Program-made: the position numbers and the translations under genes
Shown: one piece after another, positions 1-11,208 of the stretch
Numbering within the stretch: position 1 is the first letter of the stretch
Layout: every line of letters starts with the position of its first letter
Assembly: GCA_024345305.1 (NCBI GenBank)
Contig: BRON01000002.1
Coordinates: forward strand, 992,001 to 1,056,000
Reading direction: 5' to 3'
DNA length: 64,000 bases
DNA from: Mrakia gelida
Lineage: Eukaryota; Basidiomycota; Tremellomycetes; Cystofilobasidiales; Mrakiaceae
The notes under the pieces: generated by a model
Seen by the model: only the letters and a program-made list of their open reading frames with translations
What the model was told of the DNA's origin: nothing
The model's database searches: none

Positions 1-276
1 TTGAAACGGAGTTGAACGAACCGTGAGCGATGACGGACATGTTCCTGATCTGTAGAAGTAAACGAGGAAGGTTTTAGCACATCAGGTAAGACGAGGAAGG
101 AGGACGAGATGGGAGATGGAACGAGGGAGTTTGGCTGCAGCTCCACCACTCCTCCGGTCGTTCTCTCCTCTTCCATGTCCTCAGAAGTGTAGCAGCAGGC
201 CCAGAGAGAAGATGGAGCTCACGTTTGTAGGTTTGTCCATCAACGCACGTATCTGCTCGGTCGTGAAATTGACCAT
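1..276 (-). CDS. EFT1: Translation elongation factor 2, first two coding exons (partial)
   Basis: Elongation factor 2 is the GTPase that moves the ribosome along mRNA by one codon. Only the N-terminus is present, because the gene runs off the left edge. Exon 1 (276 down to 223) reads MVNFTTEQIRALMDKPTN, the near-invariant start of eukaryotic EF-2. Exon 2 (49 down to 22) continues IRNMSVIAH plus one base, which is the stretch just before the G1 motif HVDHGKS. A GT donor follows at 21. The start codon is preceded directly by a TTTGCAG acceptor, so the 5' UTR also carries an intron, as is common for highly expressed fungal genes. An intron this early is typical of basidiomycete EF-2 genes. Identification is firm; the rest of the gene lies outside the window. 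Confidence 0.93.
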
Positions 277-948
277 GGTCTGCAAAGGAGGAGGAAGAGA
301 TCGTTGTCAGCTTTCGTTTGGCTTCCCTGGGAGGGAGGGAGGGAGAGGAAGAAAGCTGAGAACGTACTGTAGATCTGGGCTTGGGTTGTGAGGTGTGGTT
401 CTGGAGGTATTTAGAGTGGTTTGGGTTTGGCTAGAGATGGTGGTTTGAAGGTGGAGAAGAGGAGGAAGGGGAGGGAAAGGAGAGGAGGAGGGAGGGAGAG
501 GGGAGAGGTCATGAGGCTGCTCCCTTCCGGTCGAGATCCGTCCTTCCTTCCTTTCCCCCATCTCTACAACCCAAAAAATATCGTCGAGCTCTCAGAGCCA
601 GTCAAGGTCAGATATCAGCACGTCAAAAAAAAAAAAACGAGGTCGTCGTTGTTAGGACTCTGCCGAATCGAAACTCGAATCGCGGGCTGGGGAGGGAGGA
701 CAAGCCTGTGCAGGTTCGCGTCGACCTTTCCTCCAACTACACTTCCCACCCTCACCCTCCCCCTTCTCCTTCCACCCTTTCTCCCAGTCCTTCGCGACTC
801 TCTCCCCTTGCGCTCCTCCCCGTCGAGCGATCCCGTCAAGAAGGAAAATCTTCCCTCTCGTCCGACCTCCAGCTTCGGTCGTTCTCCCAACCCCCTCCTC
901 TCCTCCTCTCTCCTTCCCCTCTCTTCCTCCCTTCCCTCTTCGAGCGTC
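277..948. promoter_or_regulatory. Divergent intergenic region between EF-2 and SHO1
   Basis: This stretch holds the 5' UTR, UTR intron and promoter of EF-2 on the minus strand and the promoter of SHO1 on the plus strand. It has long purine/pyrimidine asymmetric tracts (GGAGG-rich near 450-520, CTCCC-rich near 740-940) and an A12 run near 626-637, features often seen in strong fungal promoters. I see no additional gene. Specific factor sites cannot be assigned from sequence alone. Confidence 0.5.
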
Positions 949-3141
949 ATGGCCGGCGGCAGCAGAGGAGGTCTAAACCTCTGTGAGTACACATCTTCTC
1001 TCTAGCTTCCCAGGGATTGTGTCTGCTAGGATGCCCTCCTCGAGGAGCCCTCTCTCGAAGCTCTTTGAACGGAGGGATGAGCTTCGAAGGAGGAGGAGGA
1101 AGTCAGGGGGAAGGGAGGCAGGGAACCCAAAAGCTGGACAGCGTCGACGAGAGTCTAGTCTTTCGACCAGCTCGCACGAGCTCGCAGATGGTGCTGAGCA
1201 CGAGACGATGCTGGATGCTCTCTGGGAGGTGCGGATCTCGCTCGTTCGACGGATGGAAGGGTGTCACCCCAGAGGGAAAGGAAAGAAGGCGGGACGTCAA
1301 ACTCTGTCGCTCCCTCCCCCATTTCCTCGGGAAGTTTTACACACTCTCCTCGGATGGAGGCATCTCTGTTCGTCGTGCATACACAGGGAGGCGGGCGGTG
1401 ATGCTGGAGCGAGGATTCTGATGTGGGAGGCGGCCTGGGGTAGCCGAGGGCAGCGAGGAAGGAAGCGAGCTCAACGTCAACATCGAACGCTAGTCGTTCG
1501 AGCTCGAAGATCCCTTCTTCCCTTCCTCTCCCAACCCATTTCGAGCTCTCCTAGATTTATCGCCTCTCCTACCACTCATCGCATCTCGGTCTATCTCTCA
1601 TTGGCGGCTCGAACCTCTCGCTGACGTTGTTCTCCTCTTCCCCTCTCTCTTTCCTCAGATCCTTTCTACTCTCACTACGTTCTCCTTCTCACCTGGGTCC
1701 TCGCCATCATCGGATGGTTCGTGGCCTTCCTCTCGATGTGTGTTGGTGAAGCTCAAACACCAGGAAACCTCTTCGGAACGACAGTGAGTCTCTCTGTCCT
1801 TTCCTCTTGATCCTTGAACGACGTCGAACCCCCTCCTCCCCTCTCCTCGCCTGCCTCGAGCTCACCTCCTTTCTTCTTGCTCGTTTTTTCAGTGGTTCGG
1901 AATCTTCCTCCAGTTCGGAGTGATGGCTGGGTTCTTCATCGGGATCGCCACCGACTCGCTGCCGTTGTACCAGCTTCAACTCTGCACGTTTGGAGCCGTC
2001 GCGCTCGTTTTCGCAGTCGAAGGGTACGTCCTCCTCGCTCTTCGCCCGCCCTTGGCTCTCTCGTCCCGCGTCCTCGGTGATGCTCATCATTTTCGTTGCT
2101 ATTCGGTTGGTGCGAACAGAGCGAACAGCGTGTTTGGGGTCATCAAGGCTCAACAGGCAGCTGGAGCTGGTTGGCTGATCCTGGCGATCGTTGACGTGAG
2201 TCGCTCCCCTCCTCCTTCCTTCCTTCCTCCGAGCTCCCTTTCGAGCTGATGATCTCGTCCTCCCCTCGAACTATCTCGCTGATCACACTCTTGCTCTTCC
2301 ACCTCCCCTATCCTCCGCAACGAACAGGTCATCTGGCTGCTCTTCCTCACCTCCGAGAAGCCCACCCTCCTCTCCCACCTCCTCAACTCCTTCTCCCACG
2401 CAACCCTCACCCACCCCTCGGGCTCCAAATCCCTGCCTCCCTCCGGATCGTCGCAGCACCAGTCGTCCCACCGAGCAGGAGGAGGACGGACATCCAGCAT
2501 AGCAGAGATCAACCCTAGTCGATCTCACTCGGGCTTGGGATCCAACATGGGAGGAGGAGGAGGTTCGATTGGAGGTGGAGCGGGTTACTACCCTCCTGTG
2601 AATGGAAGTCAGGTGAAGCTGAACGGTGGAGGGGATGCTGGGAAGGAAGGGTTGATGAGTGGGTCGGGAGGAAATGGAGATGTCGAGAGGGGAGAGGGAG
2701 GAGCTGGGAATGGAGGAGCGGATGCGTACGCGATGAAGGCTAAGGCTATGTACGCTTGTGAGTAGAGCTGTCCCGCTCTATCGTCGGTGAAGGTTGGGTT
2801 GGGAGGGTGGTGGTTGTCGAAGGGAGAAGGTCGTCGCCCGAGACGACGCGTCCCGCTTCGATTCGAGCTGAGCTGACTCTGTGTCCCTTCCTTCCGTCTG
2901 TTCGCTCTCTCGTAACAGACCAAGCCTCAGCCGACGACCCTCAAGAGATGTCTTTCACCAAAGGAGAGCTCCTCGACATCTCGGACAACTCTGGTTCGTC
3001 GTCCTCGTCTCGTCTCTGCCGTTTCCTCGTCGCGCTTCTGACTCCCTTCCTTTTTTGTCTTTCACAGGCAAGTGGTGGCAAGCCCGCAAAGCAGACGGAA
3101 CCACTGGAATCGTACCCTCCAACTACCTTCAACTCCAGTAA
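949..3141 (+). CDS. SHO1: Sho1-type osmosensor with SH3 domain
   Basis: Sho1 is the plasma-membrane adaptor of one branch of the HOG osmostress MAP-kinase pathway; its SH3 domain binds the MAPKK Pbs2. Phase-consistent exons: 949-982, 1659-1783, 1893-2023, 2120-2195, 2328-2757, 2919-2993, 3068-3141, giving 314 residues. Exons 2-5 encode four hydrophobic segments, e.g. WVLAIIGWFVAFLSM and AGAGWLILAIVDV. A Gly/Ser-rich linker follows, then a C-terminal SH3 domain with ADDPQEMSFTKGELLDI, KWWQARKADG and GIVPSNYLQL at the very end, which is the standard Sho1 layout. The first intron (983-1658) is unusually long for this genome, so exon 1 is the least certain part and another upstream exon is possible. 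The protein is close to the usual Sho1 length. Confidence 0.95.
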
Positions 3142-3973
3142 ACCTCGCCTCGTCGCTCCCGCGTCCAACCCTTCGTCGACGCGTCTCTCCTCCTCTTCGT
3201 TCTCGGAACCCAAACCCTCCCCTCCTATCTTCGCATCCGCTCTACCTACCTCTCTCTCTCGCTCGTACACTCCTCTCTCTCTCTTTGCGCTTTGTTTACA
3301 CCCCTCTGCCCTGTCTTTCTCGTTCGCGTTTCGTTCGTTTGTCCGCTTCGCTCTCCCTAATTTTTGACCTTCATTCCCAGTCGATTGATTTGATTTGCTT
3401 TGAACACTTACTGCTTTTACTTAGTATACCTCCTTTCCGTTCTCGACCTTTCTGCTCCTTTGATGTTTCCATACTACAAGCCATGAACCCTTTCACTCCC
3501 TCTCGTCTCGTCTCGCGTCGCGGCGAGTCTGCGTTCGAGCTTCGTGACTCTCTCTCTCTCGACCTTTTGATCCCACTTGAGCTGGAGAAGATTTGTAGAT
3601 CGCCTTCGATGTTCTCGAAGCGGAAGATAGCAGGGTGGCGAGAGATGAGATGGCCAACAAAGAGACCGACGTCGAGACTCGAGCGGTGAGCTCGCTCGAG
3701 CGCTCCCTCCCTCCTTCCTCTCACAGCCACCAATCCACCTCCCCATCTCCCGTTTTAATCTTCTCTCCCTCTGCCCGCGCTCAAGCTCGTTCAGATAACC
3801 AGGAACGTCTTCCCCACAAAAGCAAGCGAAGGAAGAGGGCGAGCTGAGTCGAAATGCACGGCGTCTCACTCAGTCAGAGCGAAAGCAAGAGACAGCCCAA
3901 CCTCATCCTCCTCCTTCTCGACCTCCTTCTCCCACCCCTTCGACCCTTTCTCAACAGCCCATCACACCTAAAC
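3142..3973. other. Intergenic region SHO1 - carboxylesterase
   Basis: Contains the 3' UTR of SHO1 (T-rich, TTTAGTATACC near 3418) and the promoter of the next plus-strand gene. Several open frames on both strands are rich in Ser/Arg and look like composition artefacts. No gene seen. Confidence 0.5.
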
Positions 3974-6789
3974 ATGGTCCTCCTCCCTTCCTCCAAAGAC
4001 TCCGGCTTCGAAATGGTAGCAGAGCAGCTCGTTTCGTCCGAGCGAGTGTCGACCCAGACGAGGTTCGGAAAGGTCACTGGAGGTCAGTGATTGCTCTCTC
4101 TTCCTCGTAGACATCGCAGCCATGCGAGCATGCTGAGCTGACCTTCTTCTTCCGTCTGCTAGCTCGAGCCAACAGTACGTGTTTTGCCTTGGTCGTTCTC
4201 GTCTCGGTGCCCGGATCTACACGACGTCCTTCTCCCAATCTCGTCGACTCGAGCTGACCTTTCTTCCCTCCCTCCCTCCCTTCGTTTCAGACGGAGCCCA
4301 AGTATTCCTCAACATCCCCTACGCCGAGGACGTCCCTCGTTGGACGGACGCTAAGCCTCTTCCTGAGAACTACAAGTACGATGAGACCTACGAGTTCGTC
4401 AAGGACGCAAAGTATCCTGCTCAATCAAGAAGGTGAGCTTCTTTGGTCGCCGCCGCCTGTTCTCTCCCTCTTGCGACTCTTATAGCGTGCTTCGTCGAAG
4501 TATCACTCCTTCGTGACTGCTCGAGACTGACCACGAACCTCGTCCTCTTCTTGTCTGGTTGGTATGAATCGCAGGTCCTACAACATGAAGCGTGAGCATC
4601 CGTCTTCTCGACTCGACTCGCCGACGGATTGCGAGGGAGGGAGGAGATCGCTGACCTTTTCCTCTCGTTTCGACTTTGATGTTCGCCACATACAGCGAAT
4701 CTCGTTCAGGTTCACGGACTTGGATCTCCTACAGACTCTCCGTAAGTTCCCGTCGTCGTCTCTCTCCCCTTCCTAAGTTCCGAAGCTAACTGGTTCTCGC
4801 TCGACGCGTCGTCGTCCCTTTCAGGTTCTTCGTCGATATCCACGTTCCTTCCAAGTACAAGTTCGGATCTGGACAACCTCTCCTGCCCGTTGGTGTCTTC
4901 TACTTCGGTGGAACTCTCCAGTACGGTGAGTCTACCGCTGTTTTCGCTTTTCGAGCTCGAGCTTGAGCTCGAAACTGACGAGTCCCCGATCGTTTGTTTC
5001 GCGCAGGATCGACGAGTGGACAGCACTACTCCCAGCAGCAGCACATGGCTGAGTTTTACGGAGAGATCCGAGTCCTTATTGGCTACCGAGTTGGAGTGAT
5101 GGGGTTCCTGTCGACTGCTGCGACGGAGGCTGAGCCGGTGAAGGGGAACTTTGCGTTCAAGGATTGTTGGCTTGGGTTGGAGGTTCGTTCCTTGCTTCTC
5201 TCAGGCCACTCCCGACGGATCTCAAAAGTCGAAGATGTATCCTGACTCCCTTTTGTTGTCTGTTTCGTTCGCCGTCTTCCAGTGGGTTCGAGACAACATT
5301 CACTCGTTCGGAGGAGACGCGTCGCGGATAGACATCTCTGGGCTTTCCGCCGGAGCTCACGTCTGCCACCAGATGCTTCTCCGCGCTGCCAGACTTGCTC
5401 CTGCTCCTGTGAGTCAACCTCGATCACTCCCTTCCTGCTCTCAACCTCGAATCGACGCTCACCCTCCTCTTCGCTCTCCTCGTCGGTTCTCTCTCGTCCA
5501 GGCTCCTTTCAAAACCGCCTTCCTCCAATCCAACGCCATCCTCACCAACCCTCCCATCCCCAACGCCACCCACACCGCTCAGTTCAAACTCCTCTGCTCC
5601 AGAGTCGGTCTCGACCCCGAATCTCCCACCGCCCTTGCCGATCTGCGAGACCCATCCAAGATCTCGACCGAGAACATTATGTTTGCGATAGAAGGCATGG
5701 ACGAGTACAGCTACTTCCGAGGAATCCAGGACATGGATGGATTCGTGCAGGAGGTGGAGCATTACCAGCAGGGACCTCAGTTCGCGGCTGATTTGAGGAC
5801 GGTAGGGGTCGAGTGCGTGGTGTTGGGTGGAGTGAGGGATGAAGTTCGTTTCTTCTTCTTCTTCCTCGTCATCTCGTTTTCTCTTCCAGAGGAGCCCAGC
5901 TGACGGTCCTTTCACTCACCAAATCGACAGAACAAGTTCTACCGAATCACTCACTCTCCTCAGACGAAGGCTGAGCTCGTTCAGGACGTCGAGAGGTACT
6001 ACCTTCCCGAGGTGGCGAAGCGACTGGTCGACACTTATCTTCCCGAGGAGAAGGCGACGCCCGAGGAGTTGACTGAACTGGTGGGACACGTGAGTCGTGC
6101 TCTTCCCACTCTTCATCTGCTTTCGTGAACTGACAAGAAATCCATCCTCGTCCGCGCAGATTCTCGGAGACTGCCAAGGTTCGTTCCGGCGACCAAAATC
6201 AAGGCGCGTCTTCGTTCGCTGATCGCTGACCTCGTCTCGTTCGCTCTCCTTTACAGTTCACATGCCCGTCCGATTCCTCGCTCGAGATCTGCTGAAACAA
6301 GGCTTTCCTGTGGTGCGATACGAGGGTAAATCGCGTCTCTCATCTTTGCTCTTCGTCTCCCGACGACGGGCTAACTCGTGAACCTTCCCTCTCCCTTCGC
6401 AGTCCAATACCTCGCTAAGTTCTGGGACGACATCACCAAAGGTATGTCTCTCTTCCTCTTCCTGCGCCCATCCCCTCATTTCAACGACTGACCCTTCCCA
6501 CCCTTTCTCTCCTCTCTCTCCAGACGCCATCGCCCATGGAACCGATCTCGTCCTCCTCCACCTTCGTCTCACTCGACTCACCGCCCTCGACACCTGCGTC
6601 GCTCAGAAGTTCCTTCTCGCCATCGAGGAGGAGATGATCAAGGCTCAGTCTGGAGATCTCAAGCCCTGGAACAAGATGCTCGTGCTGAAGGGAGATGGGA
6701 CCGTCGTTTGGGAGGAGGACGCGAGGTGGGCTGGAAAGCAGCTGCAGGGAGCTGAGTTCGCTGTGAGAGGGTCGGTGCAGCAGCAGTAG
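3974..6789 (+). CDS. Type-B carboxylesterase-like alpha/beta hydrolase
   Basis: Likely a serine hydrolase of the carboxylesterase/lipase family. Fourteen phase-consistent exons: 3974-4082, 4163-4174, 4291-4432, 4575-4591, 4696-4741, 4825-4925, 5007-5182, 5283-5408, 5502-5843, 5931-6089, 6160-6178, 6257-6325, 6403-6441, 6524-6789, giving 540 residues. The family start motif is seen as NGAQVFLNIPYAED. The nucleophile elbow is GLSAGAH with Ser about residue 223, preceded by NIHSFGGDASRIDI, equivalent to the classical FGGDP..V.. region. A histidine in AIAHGTD (about 457) is the likely catalytic base. The elbow has Leu where most relatives have Glu (GESAG). There is no signal peptide at the chosen start, so the enzyme is probably intracellular. 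Exon 2 is only 12 nt and could be skipped without changing frame. Substrate unknown. Confidence 0.87.
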
Positions 6790-7105
6790 TAGAGAGATGC
6801 GGTTGGTATTTAGAAGAGTTGTATTACATTATTTAGAGTGTGCTCATTGGGTTTATGTGCTTTTCTTATCTCCCTCTCTCGTGTCTCGCGAAGAACAAGC
6901 GAACGGGAATCGGAAGTTGACGCGTCGAAACGCTCGGGCTTTCCGCGCTCTCTCTCTTGTCCTCGAGCGAAACGAAACGATCATCAAACGAAGGAGAGAG
7001 ATATGGCGACGTAAGAGAGAAAAAGAACAAGACAAATCAGGAGGAGCACGGCAAGAAAATAAGACACGGGAGGCGAAAGGGAAGCGACGTCTCGAGCTGT
7101 AACTA
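6790..7105. other. Convergent 3' flanks
   Basis: Space between the carboxylesterase stop and the stop of the minus-strand transcription factor. Holds both 3' UTRs; A/T-richer patch near 6810-6860. No gene seen. Confidence 0.5.
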
Positions 7106-10100
7106 TCAATCAGGGGGATGGAAGTCGAAGAATGCAAAATCTAGCTCGCCCAAGTTGGCATTTCCCAGCATACCGTCGAAAACTCCACCCTCCATCCAAA
7201 GCTCATTCCAATCCTCCCCTTCCGGTCCAGCGGCGACCTTCGGCGACGGTGCTGGCTGCTGTTCGACCTCTTCTCCTCCTCGCATCGCCGACGTTGGAGT
7301 TGAGAGTCCTCGCCCTTCCTCGACCGACTGGGAGCGGAACATCGAGCCTGATCCGTGGGTGTAACGTTGATCCGGGAGAGGGTCGTTGGACGGCGGAGGG
7401 AAGTAGACAGGGTTCGAGGAGGACGGGACGGAGGGGACGAGTTTCGGGTTGGTTGCCAGGTTGAAGGTGGGAGGAGGAGGGAGGGAGGCGCCAGGAGAAG
7501 AGCGAGGAGCTGGGGACCCTCGAGGAGTGAAGGTGAGGAGGGAGCGGAGGAGGGAAGCGTGTAAGGCGATGGTGTGTGAGGAGTCCAGCGTCGCGCTCTC
7601 GAGCTTTTCGGCGGCTTGACGGATGATGTCGAAGATGGAGGAGATCGAGGACGAGTCGAAGAGCTGGATCTCGAGGAGGCGAGCTTTGAACATCTTATGG
7701 AGGAAGAAGGTCGCGTACGAATAGAAGAGATCTGAAGGAAAGAGGAAGGGGAGCTGGTCAGCTTGAATCGAGCTCGAAGCGAGACGAAGAGGAAGGGAAG
7801 AACGAACGGGTTGAATCGCTGTGAAAGATAAGAATGTGAGGGTCAGCGATCGAAGGAAGGAGGGTACGAAGGTGAATGGAAACGTACGGGCTATATGAGA
7901 GCGAGAGGTTGGGTACAGTGCACATCAACTGTCAGAACAAAGAAAGTCAGCGGCGGAAACGACGCGAACGAGAAAAGCATCACGAACCTTCAACACTCTG
8001 CAAGAACCACCAAGGCAGGCAGCGAGCGCTTCCCTCCTCTCCATCTCCCACTCCTCGGCGGAGTGTAAGTTCGGGAAGCGGAAAGCTTGGAAAAGCCAGT
8101 GGTGGGCGATCTGAGCGAACGCAATCGAGAGAGCATGCGGGTCAGTCGACGCGTCGAAGGGGACCGAGGAAAGAGCGACACGCACCTGAAGCTTTCCGTG
8201 TTCCTGGTTGAGGATGAGCTGAAGGGTATCTCCGTTAGGATTCATCGTCCGTATCTCGTTCGTCCAGAACTTTCCCCAGTCTTCCAGCTCGTGAGAAACC
8301 GAAAGGAAGAGGTCGCGAAGATTGATGATGGGTGTCGATTCGTTTCCTCCTGGGCGCTCCGAGTTCGACTTGAGGAGGATGTCGTACCGAGACATCAGAC
8401 GACGAAGATGAACCGCAGCGATGAGACGAGCGTCGTAAGGAGTCGCCATGGGATTGCGATGGAAAGTCGAGCTATTCGAGGACACGAAGGAAAGCGATCA
8501 GGGAACGAGATCGCGTAGAGAGTTGAGAAACGAGCCTACCTGTTTCGGATGGTAGCATCCTCGGGCATGATGGTAGGCTTCGAGACTGATTGACCGAAGA
8601 TCAAGAGATTGTCAGTGTCGAAGAACGACTTGCAGCTCGAAGAACGCGTCGAAACTCACCTTGCCCACAGCCTCCGAACCTCCTGTCGGCATTGAAGGAA
8701 GCGAACCACGTCCGAAGTCGATTCCGGTTGAGGATCTCAGGTTGAGGGAGAGTCTGACCACAATCGAGATCCATTGCGAGTCGACTGGAAGGGACGAAAG
8801 GTCAGCGAAACGTCGGATCGAAAGTCGAGGCCCTCCTCTGCTCAAACTCACCATCCGATCCCCAGCAGAACATAGGCTTGCTCGTCCGTAGGCTCCTTGT
8901 ACTCGACCATGAGGAGTCTGTGTGATGAAAGGACCGAGTCGCGAGAAGGTTAGCGAGACGTCGACGCGAATGAAGAAAGGACGACGCGACGAACAAAGCT
9001 TGAACGCTCTCCACAGCACTGGCGGTATCGTCGCTGATGATGCGTAGTATCTGGTCCCTCGCCAGAGCAAGGCACCGAGAGCGAGTGACGGGATCTCCGT
9101 GGGGCGAGAACTTGAGAGCGACCGAGAGGATGACGGCGAAGAGGAGCTGACTTCTTCCTCGAACGTAATCTGTGATACGGAAAAGCTGTTCAAGTTCTCT
9201 TTTACAAGGAGAGATCGGCCGAGCACTTAAGACTAACCGTGGGTATGTAGGTTCTGATCGAGGATGCACATCCGAGGGTTGATGCAGCTGTGGAAGCTGA
9301 GGGCGACGAACGCGCCAAAGACGAGGAATCGCAGGTAAGACGTCGTCCGTTCTTCCTTCGAGGGATGGATACTGCGTCTCACTCACAGATCAAATAAGCT
9401 ACGACTGGTGGCTTCCGTGAGGTATCCGAGTTGTACTGGATCCTGTCTCCAGAGGTCGAGTTCCGTCGAGTGCTTCCTCTCGTCCTCGGGCGGCTTCATC
9501 GCGAAGAGTCGCGCGAGGCTAGGAGACGAGCGTGACGAAGGTCCGAGATCTTTGAACTGTGCTGGGAAGGGAGGAAGGGGCGCTGGAGAGTAGTGTTGCT
9601 GGAGAAGGTGAGCTGGGTAAGAAGGGTAGGTTGGCTGATGAGGTTGAAGGTGCGAAGGGAGGTGAAAGGACGGTGCTGGAGGTTCTGGGCGAGGGAGGAG
9701 GTAGTTGGGGATGGAGGACGTTGAAGAGTGATTTGATCCAGAGGGAAGTGGAGGTGGGAGTTGGAAACGTGGTAAAGATGGGTTGGGAGAAGGCTGGAAA
9801 TGGTTGAGAGGAGGAGGGAGTGGCGAGTGGCAGGCTGGACTGGCGGATGTTGAGGCTGAAGCTGACGAGTTTCGACGAGAGCCCTCGGGTTGTTGGATTG
9901 AGGGGGAGGTACTGGAAGATCCCGATGCTGGCGAGATGGTGGAAGAGGGAAGCACGAGGGCCGAAGAGCTCACGGAGGACGCGAGGATGGCGAGGTCCTC
10001 AGGAATGTCAAGGTCGATTCCCTTCCCTTCCTTTTGGCTGTTTGTGATGATCTCGAACGCCGACTTCATCCTCATGAGAGCCTTGGTCGGATCAGAGAGT

Positions 10101-10611
10101 CTGCAGAGGAAAGAAGAAGGGCAGAGCTTCAGCTGAGAGCTCGCGAGACCTGCTATCAAGATCGTAGAGGATCGCAGAGCTTCTCGAGCCTCGACTCACC
10201 TCGTCCCCACTTTCCGCCCTCGCCTATGAGCTTCCATCGTACAGTCCTTCCCAGCCTTCAAGCACTTGGCACACTTGTCTCCTCCACTGACGGGTCCTGA
10301 GCATTTCGCCTGTGAAAGAGGAGGGACGAAGGGAAAGGGAGAGGTGAGCTCGGCTGATTCGTTCAGTCCAATCGAAGGCTTCCTCTCAGGCTGGGAGAGA
10401 CGAACCTTGAGGGATCTGCACCGAGAACAAGCTCTGAAACGAGTGATAATCGGAGATCGTCAATGAACCTGTTCGAGAACAGGAGGTCGAGGGAGAACAG
10501 GGAAGGGAGGAGGGCGTCTCGAGCTCACACTTTGGGCTTCTCTCCGCTACCCTTTGAGCTCGATGCTTCGGGAGACACACCCTCGAGCTTGACTTTGGAC
10601 GACGCTGACAT
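7106..10611 (-). CDS. Zn2Cys6 fungal-specific transcription factor
   Basis: DNA-binding regulator. Fourteen exons from the ATG at 10611: 10529-10611, 10406-10433, 10200-10309, 9387-10100, 9238-9296, 8995-9169, 8852-8917, 8660-8784, 8540-8585, 8186-8471, 7988-8110, 7888-7928, 7808-7818, 7106-7731; 830 residues, phase-consistent throughout. The binuclear zinc cluster lies at residues about 30-60 with spacing CX2CX6CX9CX2CX6C (VACSRCRSLK ... DKCAKCLKAGKDC). A long Ser/Pro linker follows. The fungal-specific middle homology region is visible as SLFDLFHSCINPRMCILDQ and later VQALLLMVEYKEPTDEQAY. The C-terminus is low-complexity and ends in acidic/aromatic residues, as in activation domains. One exon is only 11 nt. 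It is divergently arranged with the anion transporter at 11209. Target genes cannot be inferred from the protein. Confidence 0.9.
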
Positions 10612-11208
10612 GTTTGTTCTGACTCTCGTTCTGGATAGGAAAGCACCTCTTGGGCGGCAGGTGGGAGTTGAAGGGAGTCTCATCGAAAGCCTAGCAAGGG
10701 AGGAAGTCAAATCGACGAGGGGGGATCGATTCAGAACGGACCAACTCTTCGTGCCCTCTCTTTTCTCCTTCAACATCGACTCCCTCTGCTGTTCTCGTTC
10801 TCGAAGTTCAAGAGTTCTCGAGGTTTGGTTTATCTCGGATCTACCCACCAAGCAACGGCGAATCACCCAGGAGCGCTAGCGAGCCCTTCCCTGTTGACCT
10901 CGGCCTAGGAGGAAATTGGCCCTCCCTTCCCCATTCCCTTATCATCCGAAGGACGGTCTTCTACTTAGGCCACTCAATCAAGCTCGCTCAAGTTCCTTCA
11001 AACACTGGGACGACGGCCTCTTCCTTCCTCCCAACCAACACCACGTCTACCTCCTCTTCTCGTGAGTGCTACCCTCGTTCTTCCTTCAGCCCGCCTGACT
11101 GCAACTTGTTCAGCCCTCCCCCTCCCTCCCTCTCCCTCTCCCTCCGACCTTCGCCCTTCACTGACTCCTTTCGCTTCTCTCTCTCGCCACTCTTTAGCTC
11201 CGGAAATC
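10612..11208. promoter_or_regulatory. Shared divergent promoter, Zn2Cys6 factor / transporter
   Basis: About 600 bp separate the two divergent start codons. Such regions in fungi often hold binding sites for the encoded regulator (CGG half-sites). Several CGG/CCG triplets are present, but the region is GC-rich and no spaced pair stands out, so none is claimed. No further gene is seen. Confidence 0.45.

Noticed and set aside
9300..9386. An open stretch reading TSYLRFLVFGAFVALSF in the transcription factor
   Set aside because: It is in frame but requires a 15-nt intron or passage through a stop. The acceptor CCCTCAG at 9297 gives LFDLFHSCINP, the known family sequence.
11000..11060. CGG triplets in the divergent promoter as regulator sites
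   Set aside because: The region is GC-rich and no symmetric spaced pair stands out.
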